Origin: a virus
IMG/VR virus record: IMGVR_UViG_3300045747_000668
Coordinates: 1 to 39,451 of that record
Strand: one strand, 5' to 3'
Length of the DNA: 39,451 bases
Shown: positions 27,782 to 37,352 of the stretch, in pieces
Layout of the letters: each line of letters begins with the position of its first letter
Position numbering within the stretch: the first letter of the stretch is position 1
Translations under genes and position numbers: made by a program
Notes under the pieces: model-generated
Seen by the model: only the letters and a program-made list of their open reading frames with translations
Databases searched by the model: none
What the model was told of the DNA's origin: nothing

Positions 27782-28075
27782 GTGGAAGACCCTTCTGGTT
27801 ACTTCAAGCACCTCTCTGATTGGCTCGGCTCGCTCGTGGCCGTGTTCCTCTTGCGGGACACGTGGCCGCGGCGCGTCGTGCTCTTCGTGGCAGGTGCGCT
27901 TGCGGCCTACTACGGCGCGCCGTACGTTGCGAGTCATGCCGGCGCCGACCGAGAGCTCGCTGGGTTCCTGACCGGACTCTTCAGCATGGCCGTCACGGCC
28001 AAAGTGTTTGAAGCCGTTGAATCACTCCAACCCAAGGACCTCGTGGACCGGGTCCTTCGACGTCTAGGACTTTGA
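27782..28075 (+). CDS. Putative holin-like membrane protein
   Basis: A 97-residue protein from GTG 27782 (TTG 27770 is an alternative start). Hydrophobic stretches lie at LSDWLGSLVAVFLL, VVLFVAGALAAYYGAPYVA and ELAGFLTGLFSMAVTAKVF, and the end is charged (LVDRVLRRLGL). Two or three membrane segments, small size and position in front of lysis genes suit a holin, which would form the membrane lesion that lets the lysin out. No family match can be proved by eye. Confidence 0.55.
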   Translation: MEDPSGYFKHLSDWLGSLVAVFLLRDTWPRRVVLFVAGALAAYYGAPYVASHAGADRELAGFLTGLFSMAVTAKVFEAVESLQPKDLVDRVLRRLGL

Positions 28076-28077
28076 TC

Positions 28078-28386
28078 ATGCTCATTCAGTTCATCTCGGT
28101 TGCGTCGCTGTCGCTGGTTGGCCTCATCTGCGCGCTTGGGATTTTCCACCCGGCCTACAACGACACGCTGCTCGAACGCATCGGGCTCGCGATTGTCGGC
28201 TGCTGGTCGCTCTTACGCGCTTCGGCCATCGAGATGCATCACGTCGACCTTGAGTCCATCAACGAGCTCCTGCTCTACGCCGGCTTGTCGGCCTACGCCG
28301 TCGGGTCTGGATGGGCAAAGTGGCAAGTTCGGTCCCGGCCCGCTTGGGCCCCAACCACGCAGCAGCGTCAAGGAGAGCGTCAATGA
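28078..28386 (+). CDS. Small membrane protein of the lysis region
   Basis: A 102-residue protein with hydrophobic segments at residues about 3-24 (QFISVASLSLVGLICALGI), 35-50 and 65-82 (INELLLYAGLSAYAVGSGW), and a basic C-terminus. It may be a second holin or an antiholin. ATG 28078 follows the previous stop by two bases, and its own stop overlaps the lysin start in an ATGA. Confidence 0.55.
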   Translation: MLIQFISVASLSLVGLICALGIFHPAYNDTLLERIGLAIVGCWSLLRASAIEMHHVDLESINELLLYAGLSAYAVGSGWAKWQVRSRPAWAPTTQQRQGERQ

Positions 28387-28802
28387 GTGTCCCACGTGGC
28401 GTCCGGAACAACAACCCGGGCAACATCCGACTCGGCCAAGCCTGGAAGGGCCTTGCGCTCGAGCAGACCGACTCGGCCTTCTGCCAGTTCACGAGCATGG
28501 CGTACGGCACGCGTGCCATCGCGTCGATCATGTACACGTACCTCAGGAAGTACGGGTTGAACACGGTCAACCAGATCATCCACCGCTGGGCGCCACCCGA
28601 AGACCTGAACGACACGAGCGCCTACGTCGCCTACGTTTGCGGTGTGTTGGACGTCGGGCCCGATGAGCCCATCGACGTGACCAACAAGGACGTCATGGCC
28701 AAGCTGATCCGCGCCATTGTGACGCAGGAGAACGGCGCCGCGGCCGCCACGCTGGTGAGCGACGTCGACATCGAGAACGGCATCTCCCTCACCGTCGTCT
28801 AG
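28383..28802 (+). CDS. Peptidoglycan hydrolase, structural-protein-P5-like endolysin candidate
   Basis: A 139-residue protein. It begins RGVRNNNPGNIRLGQAWKGL and has FCQFTSMAYGTRAIASIMYTYL, then YGLNTVNQIIHRWAPPEDLND and SAYVAYVCGVLDV. These blocks define the family annotated as virion protein P5 or muramidase-like in phages, with a lysozyme-type fold. As the only peptidoglycan hydrolase seen between the membrane proteins and the spanins, it is the best endolysin candidate. No signal peptide is visible, so export would depend on a holin. ATG 28383 is coupled by ATGA. Confidence 0.75.
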   Translation: MSVPRGVRNNNPGNIRLGQAWKGLALEQTDSAFCQFTSMAYGTRAIASIMYTYLRKYGLNTVNQIIHRWAPPEDLNDTSAYVAYVCGVLDVGPDEPIDVTNKDVMAKLIRAIVTQENGAAAATLVSDVDIENGISLTVV

Positions 28803-28810
28803 GAGGCCAC

Positions 28811-29080
28811 ATGTGGACCAACCCGCTTGACAAGGTGCCCCAAGTCCCTCAAGACTGGGCCAACCACGTGATCTACGGCGCCGCACTCGGCTTCTTGCTG
28901 CTCGCCTTGACTCTCACGCCGGTCGAGGCCGTTGGTGCGGTCTTGGTCGTCGCCTCGACCAAAAAGGCGGCCGACTACTTCAAGGCAGGCCAGTCCATCG
29001 AGATCTGCGTCGGCAAGACGATCGCCACGGTGGCGATTCCGGTCATCGTGCTGGCCCTGAGCGAAGCCGGGAGGCTCTGA
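28811..29080 (+). CDS. Small two-pass membrane protein, holin candidate
   Basis: An 89-residue protein. It has a hydrophilic N-terminus (MWTNPLDKVPQVPQDWANHV), membrane segments at about residues 21-48 (IYGAALGFLLLALTLTPVEAVGAVLVVA without a polar break, perhaps two passes) and 68-83 (TIATVAIPVIVLALSEA). ATG 28811 has AGGAGG upstream. It lies between the lysin and spanin genes, where holins are often found, so this and the gene at 27782 compete for the holin role. Confidence 0.6.
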   Translation: MWTNPLDKVPQVPQDWANHVIYGAALGFLLLALTLTPVEAVGAVLVVASTKKAADYFKAGQSIEICVGKTIATVAIPVIVLALSEAGRL

Positions 29081-29598
29081 TGGTCTGGTGGCTCAAGTAC
29101 GGACTGCTGCTTGCCGCGGCCATGGGCTTCGCCTGGTGGCACCAAGGGCAGGTCCACGCGATCGAACGCGTCGCACATGCCGCTGGGGTTGCCGAGCAAG
29201 TCGCTAAGTACACCGACGCGGCCCTCAAGGCTGAGCAGACTCAACAGTCAATCACCGCAGCGCGCCTCAAGGCGCAGAAGGAGAATTTTGATGAATCAGC
29301 TCGAGTCACGGCGCGCGCCCACACGTTGGAGCTGGCTCAGGCCGCTCGCGCTGCTCCTATTGATCAGCGGCTGCGCGACGCCCTTGACGCCGTTGCCGCC
29401 CGCAACCGTCCGGCCAGCACTGATTCCGCCCCTCTCGTCCAGTGCAAGGCAGACCTCGGGAATCTCGGACAAGTACTTCAAGCAAGCCGTCGACAACATC
29501 AGCAGTTGGGGCGCGACGCTGACGCAGAGCTCAACGAGTCCGTCCGCCGCGGCCTCGAGTGCGAGCGCAGCTACGACTCGCTAGGACCAGGAGGCTGA
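29080..29598 (+). CDS. i-spanin (Rz-like)
   Basis: A 172-residue protein. Residues about 5-20 (LKYGLLLAAAMGFAWW) form an N-terminal membrane anchor, followed by a long helical periplasmic part rich in Ala, Gln and Glu (AALKAEQTQQSITAARLKAQKENFDE) that suits a coiled coil. Inner-membrane spanins join an outer-membrane lipoprotein to fuse both membranes in the last step of lysis of Gram-negative hosts. The o-spanin frame lies wholly inside this gene, as in lambda, which confirms the call. Confidence 0.85.
   Translation: MVWWLKYGLLLAAAMGFAWWHQGQVHAIERVAHAAGVAEQVAKYTDAALKAEQTQQSITAARLKAQKENFDESARVTARAHTLELAQAARAAPIDQRLRDALDAVAARNRPASTDSAPLVQCKADLGNLGQVLQASRRQHQQLGRDADAELNESVRRGLECERSYDSLGPGG
29291..29584 (+). 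CDS. o-spanin (Rz1-like lipoprotein), nested in the i-spanin gene
   Basis: A 97-residue protein in another frame within the i-spanin gene. It has a basic start, a hydrophobic stretch LALLLLI and the lipobox LISGC with Cys28, then a Pro-rich mature part (TPLTPLPPATVRPALIPP). After lipid attachment it would sit in the outer membrane and bind the i-spanin. ATG 29291 is preceded by AAGGAG about 7 bases upstream, which supports real translation. Confidence 0.85.
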   Translation: MNQLESRRAPTRWSWLRPLALLLLISGCATPLTPLPPATVRPALIPPLSSSARQTSGISDKYFKQAVDNISSWGATLTQSSTSPSAAASSASAATTR

Positions 29599-29599
29599 C

Positions 29600-32500
29600 A
29601 TGGCAGACCAAGGCAGTCGGCAACGCGCCCAAGCCAACGCCCCGAGCTTCCTCGACGCACTCGGAGGCCTCGCCGATACAGTGACCGGTGGCCTACGCGG
29701 TGCGGCCAAGGTTGCGCTCGGCTGGCCCGGCGACATGGAGCACCTCGGTGCGTACGTGCTGCCCGCTGCAGCTAAGGCGTGGTGGAACGGCGACGCGGTC
29801 GGCGACGCGGTCGACCTGCAGAAGTACCAGCACACGCTCTTCCCGCGCAGCGAGGACGTCGGTCGCTGGCTCCCCGACGCAACCAATCTGTCGGGCCAGT
29901 TTGGGAAGGCGTCCCCATTCGAGGAGCTAGCCGGCTTTGCGCCCGTCACGCCTGGCCAGGTCGGTGCGCTCGCCAAGTACGGCGCTGGGAAAGTCGGGCG
30001 TGTCGCTGCCGAAGCAATTCAACGCGGCGTGACCGAGGGGCGCGGTCCCTTGAGCGCGCTGCAGGCGACGCTCGACCCCATGAACGTCGTGCGACAGCGC
30101 GGCGGCAACTTCAACGACGGCCCGCTCAAGGACTACCTACAAGACTTTCACCTGTGGGTGCCTGAGCACGATTATGGTCAAGCGGCTTTCCGAGACCCAG
30201 GTGCGCCTGACCCTGGAGCTCGAGTAAAAGCGATCAACAACTGGCTCAACACGAACTACGGAAACTACATCAAGAAGGACCTGGGCAGCGCCGCTGACCC
30301 GCTCTTGCAGGTGGAGAAGGACCTGCCTGGGCTGCACCTGCCCGAAGGCGACCTGAACACACCTGAAGATGTCGCTCAGTCGTATACGCACAATCTGCGC
30401 CAAGCCCATCGACAACTGCAGTCTAACTTTCCAAAGGCGTTGGATGAAGCCGAGCAAAAGGCGCTCTTGCACCACCAGTTGACGGGCGGAGCGCCGCAGA
30501 CGCCATGGGGCGAGCGCGCCGACCGCATCTTGTCGCCGTGGACGCTCGAGGAGTACAAGAGCGACCTGCTGAGCAAGCGCTTCAACGCGGACGAGATGCA
30601 GTACGCATCCTACCTTGGTGACCACGCGCAGAAGTCCGGGTTCAGGTTCACCGACGCTGATGGAAAGCCGATCGACAGCAACGCGATCATGAACTTCGCC
30701 TATCGACACGCCAAGGGCGAAGGCAACATCTTGGAGGGCTATGCCGAACACTCCCCCGAGCACAAGCAGCTCCTCGACCTCTTTAACGAAGCGCACGACG
30801 CCGCACTGCCGCCGTGGCTCGCCAAGGCGCCCGAAGACACGAAAATCTGGGGTCTGAGTCCGCAGGTCACACGCTATGGCGAAGACCCCTTCGGCACCCA
30901 ACATATCGTGGACTACCTCGACGCGGCGACCGACGCGCACGGCACGGCGCAGCTCAACCCTGAGATCTTTGGGCAGATGGGCCAACTTGGTCAGGCTGGT
31001 CAACGAGATTACGATCGTGCTCGCCGGTTGCATGACGCAGGCCTCACCCTCGACCCCGAGCGCCTCGGACGTCTCTCCGTGGCCGACGCCGTGCGCAAGA
31101 CGGCTGCGTGGAACGAGCTCATGGCCACCAAGGCTGGCGAGGAGACGTACCCAGACTTGGCGCGGGGCATCGCCAGGGAGCACAAGACGTACCCCGACGG
31201 CATGCGGTGGGTGGAACTGGGCAAGGGCGAGCCGCTGACCGAGCTGCCTGAGGGCTATAAGCTCAACTCGACACCGATGAACGCGCGTGGCTACGCTGGC
31301 ACAGACTTTGCTGGTCCCGGTGAGCCTGCCAACGTGACCCGCTACGCTGTCGAAACACCAACTGGTCAGTTGCACCCGTCGTCGACCAGCGAACTGCACC
31401 TCGATCCGGACGCCGCACTCAAGGCCTTCTTCAAATCCCACCCGCAAGATGAACTCGCCGCAGGCCTCAACGCCGAGGGCGATGCGATGGGCCATTGCGC
31501 TGGTAGATACTGCAACGATGTTGCGAGCCGCGGCACGAAGATCTACAGCCTGCGCGACGCCAATAACGCACCGCATGTCACGATCGAGGTCACGCCGGGC
31601 AAGCATCCGACGATCGACAAGTGGAGCGCTCGGAATGCACTCGATGAGCTCGTGCAATCTGGTCAGCTTCCTGAGGACACGTGGCAGAAGTACTACGAGG
31701 TGGGACAAAACCAGGCGGTCTCTGGCATTCCCGACCAATTGCGTCGCGCGGGTCTCCTCGACACAGTCAAGGCGCACTTGGGCCACGACAAGCCGCCGCG
31801 CGCTGACATCCAGCAGATCAAAGGCAAGCAGAACGCCGCGCCGGTCGACAAGTACAAGCCCTACGTGCAAGACTTCGTGAAGAACGGGCAGTGGGGCCAG
31901 GTCATGGATCTGGACAACACTGGTCTCACCAAGTCGAATGGTACCAAAGGGCCACTGCTTTGGAACGGGCAACACCACCCAGTTGACATCGCGCCTGGTT
32001 ACTACACCGATGACGACCTTAGAGGCCTCCTGAAGGGCCAAGGGCTACCTGACGAAGCGATCGAACCACATCTGTCGACCGTTCGCGGCACGCGCTACGC
32101 CCAAGGCGGTAGCGTCGAAGCGGCCGGGAACGCCCTGGATTCGTCGAAGGTTCGATCCCCGCGCTTTGCGCAGTGCTTCGCCGTCGGTGGGGTCGTCAGG
32201 AACGTCCTAGAACGCGTCGGAGAAGCGCTTCCGGAGCTCGGCAGAGCCGGCGTGGCGTCGGCCAAGGCCGCTCGGGCGTCTGCCAGCCGTGGCGGTGCGT
32301 CTTTTGAAGAACTCGCAGCGCCGATGAACGAAGCTGTGCGGACCAAGGGCGGAAACTTCTACCCATACGACGTCGGCCGCTACCTCGGCAGCGAGGAGTT
32401 GAAGGTACCTTACACCAACTACGACCCGCCAAGCGGCACCTGGGCCAACATGGCCGACACGGGCGTCGATGACATGGGCGCTGGCGGCAACCCGACTCGC

Positions 32501-34459
32501 TACGGACCAGTCTCTGACTGGGCAAAGACGCAGCTCGCCAACTACCTCCGCAAGGACCTCGGCAGTGCGACCGACCCGCTGCTCGCCTTGGAGAAGGAGC
32601 TGCCTGACCTGCATCTGCCGCCCGGGACGTTGACCGACGAGATGGGACCGGCTCAAGAGGCCCAGCGCGTCAACCGCATGAAGGGCGCAAAGCTCGGTCT
32701 GGGGCCCAGCACGCAGACTCGTCGGTACGCCAACATTGCCAACCAACACTTCGCCGTCTCCGATCAAGACCTGACGCCTTGGGGCTTCCACTCAACTCAG
32801 GTGATGCAGCCTCATACAGTCGGCACGCTGCTCGGCATCGACGAGAACATTAATCTCCGTGGTGGTATCGGCGACCTTCACAACGAGCTTGACTACGCTT
32901 CGCTCGACCCGTCAATGAACGTCGAGCCGCTGCCGCACGGCACGAGCCAGGCCAACCTTGCAAAGATCGTTGAGGATCCTGAGAATGAGGCCTACAAGCA
33001 ATTTGGCTGGATGAGTAAGGCGCCGACCGATACGCGCGTCTGGGGCATGGGCAGCGGCAACGGCGACCCGCTCGGCTTCAGCCACGTGCTCGACTACCTC
33101 GATGCAGCGACCGGGGCGCACAAGGACATCCAGTCTCTGAATGTGCTCCCGACCGACAACATTGACCGGCTACGACGTGGACCACGTGGAGACAACGGCC
33201 AGTTGATGGTTGCGCCCGGCATCCAGCGGTTGCTTGATATGCATGATGCGGGTCTTGTCATCGACCCTGCCTCACTCGGTCGTGTGTCGGTCGCCGACGC
33301 CGTACGCAAGACTGCGGCATGGAACGAACTGCTTGCTAAGGGCATGAGCGGTCCAAAGGACCCCGATCTGCTGCGTGGGATCAAGCAAACCCACAAGGAG
33401 TACGACGACGGGCACAAGTGGGTGGAGCTTGGTGAGCCTTCATTGTCTCATACACTTGATGCCTTACCAGAAGGTTGGACGATGCGGGATCTTGGTACTG
33501 ACCACTCACATGTCAAGGCCGGGATCGTGAGCCGTTACGCAATCGAGCATCCGTCAGCCAACGGCTTTGGCGGCAAAACGCCAGAAGAGGCGCTCGCAAA
33601 CTTGAACGAGGGGCTGGCGCGTGAGCACTTGGATGCAGGCCTCAACGCTGAGGGCGACGCAATGGGTCACTGCGTGGGCAGGTATTGCGACGACGTCGCC
33701 AACAATGGGACCAAGATCTACTCGCTTCGTGACAAGCAGGGCAACCCGCACGTGACGATCGAGACGCGTCCGAACAAGACCTACGAACAAGCCATTGAGA
33801 GCGACGACACCGAGTATTGGGATATGCATCACAAACTTGAGACTGAGCTCAGGAAGCGTCCAACCCAAGTCCCTGGCGGAGCACCTCCAAGTGATTACCC
33901 AGATGTTGGTCGTCACGACGCCCAGCGCACGGCGTTTCACGACTGGTTGGACGCAACTGAAAAGTACAGCGACGTTGGCAAAACAATGCAGTGGTTAAAA
34001 CGGACCCACCCAGACCTCCACGAGGAGTTTAACGTCGCCAAGCCCGGCGAAGACATCATCCAGATCAAGGGCAAGCAGGACGCCGCGCCCGTGGCGAAGT
34101 ACCTCCCCATGGTGCAGGACTTCGTCAAGAACGGAACCTGGGGTAAGGTCGGCGACCTTGAGAACACGGGCCTACACGACATTGGCAACTGGCGTGAGAG
34201 AATTCAGATCCAACAACTACCCGCCTTCGATGAGCTCTTTGGTCCGCTGGGTCGGCACCCGACGACTGAAGAACTTGAAGCCGTGACTGGAGGTAAACTA
34301 GGGATGAAACCTCAGTACAACTTTGATCACATCTCTGAGGCGCTCAGGCGCTATCAAGAGACGCAGAAGAAGGCGTCCGGCGGCAGCGTGACCCAACCTG
34401 TGGTACAGTCCCGCTTTGGAGCGCTCATGACCCGCCTCCAACAAGGAGCACGTGAATGA
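29600..34459 (+). CDS. Giant protein of 1,619 residues with two tandem PcfJ-like halves
   Basis: After a 140-residue N-terminal part, the protein consists of two related modules, about 30085-31960 and 32335-34190. Each has KDLGSAxDPLL with a following LHLP, then a VDYLDAAT or LDYLDAAT block, GRLSVADAVRKTAAWNEL, LNAEGDAMGHCxGRYCxDVA with xGTKIYSLRD, then PHVTIE and IQIKGKQxAAPV. The last set matches the PcfJ-like domain known from conjugative plasmids and many phages; the shared Cys pair in GHCxGRYC is kept in both. Each module ends with a GGSV tail (QGGSVEAAG, ASGGSVTQP), so two full proteins seem to have fused. Position before the portal suggests an internal or ejected virion protein, but the role is unknown. 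ATG 29600 has AGGAGG upstream. Confidence 0.75.
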   Translation: MADQGSRQRAQANAPSFLDALGGLADTVTGGLRGAAKVALGWPGDMEHLGAYVLPAAAKAWWNGDAVGDAVDLQKYQHTLFPRSEDVGRWLPDATNLSGQFGKASPFEELAGFAPVTPGQVGALAKYGAGKVGRVAAEAIQRGVTEGRGPLSALQATLDPMNVVRQRGGNFNDGPLKDYLQDFHLWVPEHDYGQAAFRDPGAPDPGARVKAINNWLNTNYGNYIKKDLGSAADPLLQVEKDLPGLHLPEGDLNTPEDVAQSYTHNLRQAHRQLQSNFPKALDEAEQKALLHHQLTGGAPQTPWGERADRILSPWTLEEYKSDLLSKRFNADEMQYASYLGDHAQKSGFRFTDADGKPIDSNAIMNFAYRHAKGEGNILEGYAEHSPEHKQLLDLFNEAHDAALPPWLAKAPEDTKIWGLSPQVTRYGEDPFGTQHIVDYLDAATDAHGTAQLNPEIFGQMGQLGQAGQRDYDRARRLHDAGLTLDPERLGRLSVADAVRKTAAWNELMATKAGEETYPDLARGIAREHKTYPDGMRWVELGKGEPLTELPEGYKLNSTPMNARGYAGTDFAGPGEPANVTRYAVETPTGQLHPSSTSELHLDPDAALKAFFKSHPQDELAAGLNAEGDAMGHCAGRYCNDVASRGTKIYSLRDANNAPHVTIEVTPGKHPTIDKWSARNALDELVQSGQLPEDTWQKYYEVGQNQAVSGIPDQLRRAGLLDTVKAHLGHDKPPRADIQQIKGKQNAAPVDKYKPYVQDFVKNGQWGQVMDLDNTGLTKSNGTKGPLLWNGQHHPVDIAPGYYTDDDLRGLLKGQGLPDEAIEPHLSTVRGTRYAQGGSVEAAGNALDSSKVRSPRFAQCFAVGGVVRNVLERVGEALPELGRAGVASAKAARASASRGGASFEELAAPMNEAVRTKGGNFYPYDVGRYLGSEELKVPYTNYDPPSGTWANMADTGVDDMGAGGNPTRYGPVSDWAKTQLANYLRKDLGSATDPLLALEKELPDLHLPPGTLTDEMGPAQEAQRVNRMKGAKLGLGPSTQTRRYANIANQHFAVSDQDLTPWGFHSTQVMQPHTVGTLLGIDENINLRGGIGDLHNELDYASLDPSMNVEPLPHGTSQANLAKIVEDPENEAYKQFGWMSKAPTDTRVWGMGSGNGDPLGFSHVLDYLDAATGAHKDIQSLNVLPTDNIDRLRRGPRGDNGQLMVAPGIQRLLDMHDAGLVIDPASLGRVSVADAVRKTAAWNELLAKGMSGPKDPDLLRGIKQTHKEYDDGHKWVELGEPSLSHTLDALPEGWTMRDLGTDHSHVKAGIVSRYAIEHPSANGFGGKTPEEALANLNEGLAREHLDAGLNAEGDAMGHCVGRYCDDVANNGTKIYSLRDKQGNPHVTIETRPNKTYEQAIESDDTEYWDMHHKLETELRKRPTQVPGGAPPSDYPDVGRHDAQRTAFHDWLDATEKYSDVGKTMQWLKRTHPDLHEEFNVAKPGEDIIQIKGKQDAAPVAKYLPMVQDFVKNGTWGKVGDLENTGLHDIGNWRERIQIQQLPAFDELFGPLGRHPTTEELEAVTGGKLGMKPQYNFDHISEALRRYQETQKKASGGSVTQPVVQSRFGALMTRLQQGARE

Positions 34460-37350
34460 GTATCGGATCAAGTGGCGTCGGCCGGATGAACGCGCAGCTC
34501 GAAGGCGAGAAGCTGCGCCCGAAGCGCGCCATCGTCGGTGACCAAGCTCACGAGGAGCGCGAACGCCATGTCGATGGCGAGGACTCGGACATGCCCGAGC
34601 CCGTCATCAACGACGACGGGTCTGCGACCATCGACGTGCCAGACGATCCGCTGGGAAACGTGCAAGAACTCGAAGACGGTTCGGCCATCGTCGACCTTGA
34701 CGAGGACAAGACGCAAGTGTCCTCCGAGGAGTTCGACGCCAACATGGCCGAAGAACTCGACGAGAGCGATCTAGCCACGATGGCGACGGACCTGCTCGAC
34801 GCGATCGACCGCGACAAGGACGCGCGCAAGAAGCGAGACGAGCAGTACGCCGAGGGCATCCGCAGGACTGGGCTCGGCAACGAGGCGCCGGGCGGTGCGT
34901 CCTTCGACGGCGCGAGCCGAGCCGTCCACCCGGTCTTGGTCGAGGGCTGCATCGACTTCGCCGCCCGCGCGATGAAGGAGCTCTTCCCCGCCGACGGCCC
35001 AGTCAAGGTCAGGCTCATCGGCAAACAGACAAAGGCCAAGCTGCAACGCGCCGAGCGCAAGCGCCAGTACATGAACTGGCAGGCCACGACACGGATCAAG
35101 GAATATCGTCGCGAGCTCGAGGTGCTTCTGACGCAGCTGCCGCTCGGCGGCGGCCAGTACCTCAAGATCTGGTACGACCCGCGCTGGGAGCGGATCCGCA
35201 CCGAGTTCGTGCCAATCGACGACCTCTTGCTGCCCTTCGAGGCGACAAGCCTGGGCACGAGCTCACGCGTCACGCACGTGCAGCGCATCACCAAGCTCCA
35301 GTTTCGTGAGCGCGTCGACAGTGGTCTCTATCGTGACGTGTCACTCATGACCGATGCGGTCTCGTCGCCGGACCGCACGGACTCGAGCGAGGCCGCGGGC
35401 GTCGTCGAAGGTGTCGAGGACCCATCGTTCAACGAAGACGGCCTGCGGGTGGTCTACGAGACGCAGATCATCATGGAGGTCAAGGACGACCCCCTTGCCA
35501 AGCGCGAGCTGATGCCCTACATCCTCACGGTCGACGAGCCGACGGGCAAGGTCCTTGCGCTGCGGCGCAACTGGGACCCAGAGGACGCAGACCGCGCCGA
35601 ACCTGTGCCGTGGATCGTTGAGTTCCCCTTCATCCCGTGGCGTGGCGCATACCCGATCGGCCTCACGCACATCATCGGAGGCCTTAGTGGCGCAGCGACC
35701 GGCGCCCTTCGCGCGCTGCTCGACTCGGCCCACATCAACAACATCCCCGGCGGCATCAAGCTCGGCGGTGCGCGGGTGACCGGCCAGACCGTGTCGCTCG
35801 AGCCTGCGCAGCTGACAACGATCGACGCTGGCCCGGGCGTGGACGACATCCGCAAGCTCGCGATGCCGCTGCCGATCAACCCGCCCAGCACGGTCCTCTT
35901 CCAGCTGCTCGGCTGGCTGACCGATCAAGCCAAGGGGGTCGTCTCGACGGCTGAGGAACGCATCGCCGACGCGGGCTCGAACATGCCCGTCGGCACAGCG
36001 CTGGCACTGATCGAGCAAGGCAGCATCACCTTCAGCGCCATCCACTCGCGGCTCCATAATGCGCAGAAGGAGGCCTTGGCGATCATCCACCGGTTGAACG
36101 CCAAGCACCTCTCTGATCATGAGACGGTCGAGGAGCTTGGCGAGCTTGTTGTCAGCCGCGCGGACTTCCAAGGCCCGATGGACGTCGAGCCTGTCAGCGA
36201 CCCGAACATCTTCAGCGACGCACAACGCTACGCGCAGCTTCAAGCCGCGCTGCAGCTGGCTGAGCAGCCGCTCTTCCAACCGCTCTTCAAGCCCGCCGAG
36301 CTCGCCAAGCGCGCGCTTGCGTTGATGAAGTTCCCGGGCTACGAGGAAGTCCTCAACGTCCCTGGTGACCCTGACGAGCTTGAGCCCATCGCTGAGAACG
36401 TCGCTGCGACCGACCCGACGAAGGCCTTGCGCGCCTTCGACGACCAAGACCACCTCGACCACCTGAGAGTGCACCTGGCCTTCATGACGTCGCCCGTCCT
36501 GGGCATGAACCCGCTCATGTCGATGCCCGCCCTCCCGACGCTCCTCAACCATTGCAAGGAGCACATCATCACGCTGTACGGGCAGCACGGACGCGCCGCA
36601 GTCGCCGCCGCTGGCATGGTCGGCAAGGCGCAGGGCAGGCCCGACGGTGGTGAGGCTGATGCGATCGCGTTTGCTGACCAAGAGCTGGCCAAGCTGCTTG
36701 CGCCGATGATGCCGATGCTGCAGCAAGTCCAGCAGACGGTCCAGCAGCTCTCGCAGTCTCAGCAGCACCAAGATCCGCGCATCGCGGCCGCTCAGCTCAA
36801 ACTGCAGTCCGACCAACAAGCGCTGCAGCAGAAGGCGCAGGCCGAGCAAGCCAAGCTGGCGGCCCAGCAGCAGTCAGAAGCGCAAGATCGGCAGCTCGAG
36901 GGCGCGAAGCTGCAGCAGGCCGTCCAGGCCGACCAGCAGCGCCAGGCGCTCGACCAAGCCAAGCTGCAGCAGACCGCGCAGTCCGGCGCTCAGGCGAACG
37001 CCCTCGAGCAAGCGCGCCTGCAGCTCGAGCAGCGCGCTGGCGAGTCCGACAGACTGCTCGAGCAGACCCGCTTGTCGATCGAGGCGCACTTCAACCAACT
37101 GAACGCGCAGGCCGAAGCGCAGGCCGCGGCGATCAACGCGCAGCTGACCAAGTGGCAGACTGAGATCGAGATGTCGACCTCGAGCCACAACGCGCACCTC
37201 GCTGCGCAGCAAGAAGACTCCGACCGACAGCTGAAGCTGACGCTGCAGCAGCTTCAAGGCGTCCAGGAAGAACGCCTACTGGCGTTGAAAGGGCGTATCG
37301 ACGCGTGGCTGCAGGCTCACGAACCCAAACCCAAGCAAACTGGAGAATGA
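34456..37350 (+). CDS. Portal protein (large form, Gln-rich C-terminus)
   Basis: A 964-residue protein. The first 110 residues are acidic (MPEPVINDDGSATIDVPDDP, EELDESDL). The portal core follows, with GGASFDGASRAVHPVLVEGCIDFAARAMKEL, LLTQLPLGGGQYLKIWYDP and IDDLLLPFEAT, then a long region with YPIGLTHIIGGLSGAATGALR and a helical segment with SNMPVGTALALIEQG. From about residue 745 it becomes a Gln-rich coiled coil (QQVQQTVQQLSQSQQHQD onward) to near 950. Portals form the dodecameric DNA gate of the capsid. The long tail may be the barrel that projects into the capsid. ATG 34456 overlaps the giant gene stop in an ATGA. Confidence 0.8.
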   Translation: MSIGSSGVGRMNAQLEGEKLRPKRAIVGDQAHEERERHVDGEDSDMPEPVINDDGSATIDVPDDPLGNVQELEDGSAIVDLDEDKTQVSSEEFDANMAEELDESDLATMATDLLDAIDRDKDARKKRDEQYAEGIRRTGLGNEAPGGASFDGASRAVHPVLVEGCIDFAARAMKELFPADGPVKVRLIGKQTKAKLQRAERKRQYMNWQATTRIKEYRRELEVLLTQLPLGGGQYLKIWYDPRWERIRTEFVPIDDLLLPFEATSLGTSSRVTHVQRITKLQFRERVDSGLYRDVSLMTDAVSSPDRTDSSEAAGVVEGVEDPSFNEDGLRVVYETQIIMEVKDDPLAKRELMPYILTVDEPTGKVLALRRNWDPEDADRAEPVPWIVEFPFIPWRGAYPIGLTHIIGGLSGAATGALRALLDSAHINNIPGGIKLGGARVTGQTVSLEPAQLTTIDAGPGVDDIRKLAMPLPINPPSTVLFQLLGWLTDQAKGVVSTAEERIADAGSNMPVGTALALIEQGSITFSAIHSRLHNAQKEALAIIHRLNAKHLSDHETVEELGELVVSRADFQGPMDVEPVSDPNIFSDAQRYAQLQAALQLAEQPLFQPLFKPAELAKRALALMKFPGYEEVLNVPGDPDELEPIAENVAATDPTKALRAFDDQDHLDHLRVHLAFMTSPVLGMNPLMSMPALPTLLNHCKEHIITLYGQHGRAAVAAAGMVGKAQGRPDGGEADAIAFADQELAKLLAPMMPMLQQVQQTVQQLSQSQQHQDPRIAAAQLKLQSDQQALQQKAQAEQAKLAAQQQSEAQDRQLEGAKLQQAVQADQQRQALDQAKLQQTAQSGAQANALEQARLQLEQRAGESDRLLEQTRLSIEAHFNQLNAQAEAQAAAINAQLTKWQTEIEMSTSSHNAHLAAQQEDSDRQLKLTLQQLQGVQEERLLALKGRIDAWLQAHEPKPKQTGE

Positions 37351-37352
37351 TC

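Noticed and set aside
30137-32041. 634-codon minus-strand frame opposite the giant protein gene
   Set aside because: Antisense shadow caused by GC-rich third codon positions. The plus strand carries conserved PcfJ-like blocks.
35341-36849. 502-codon minus-strand frame opposite the portal gene
   Set aside because: Antisense shadow; no ribosome binding site and no motifs, while the plus frame is a clear portal.
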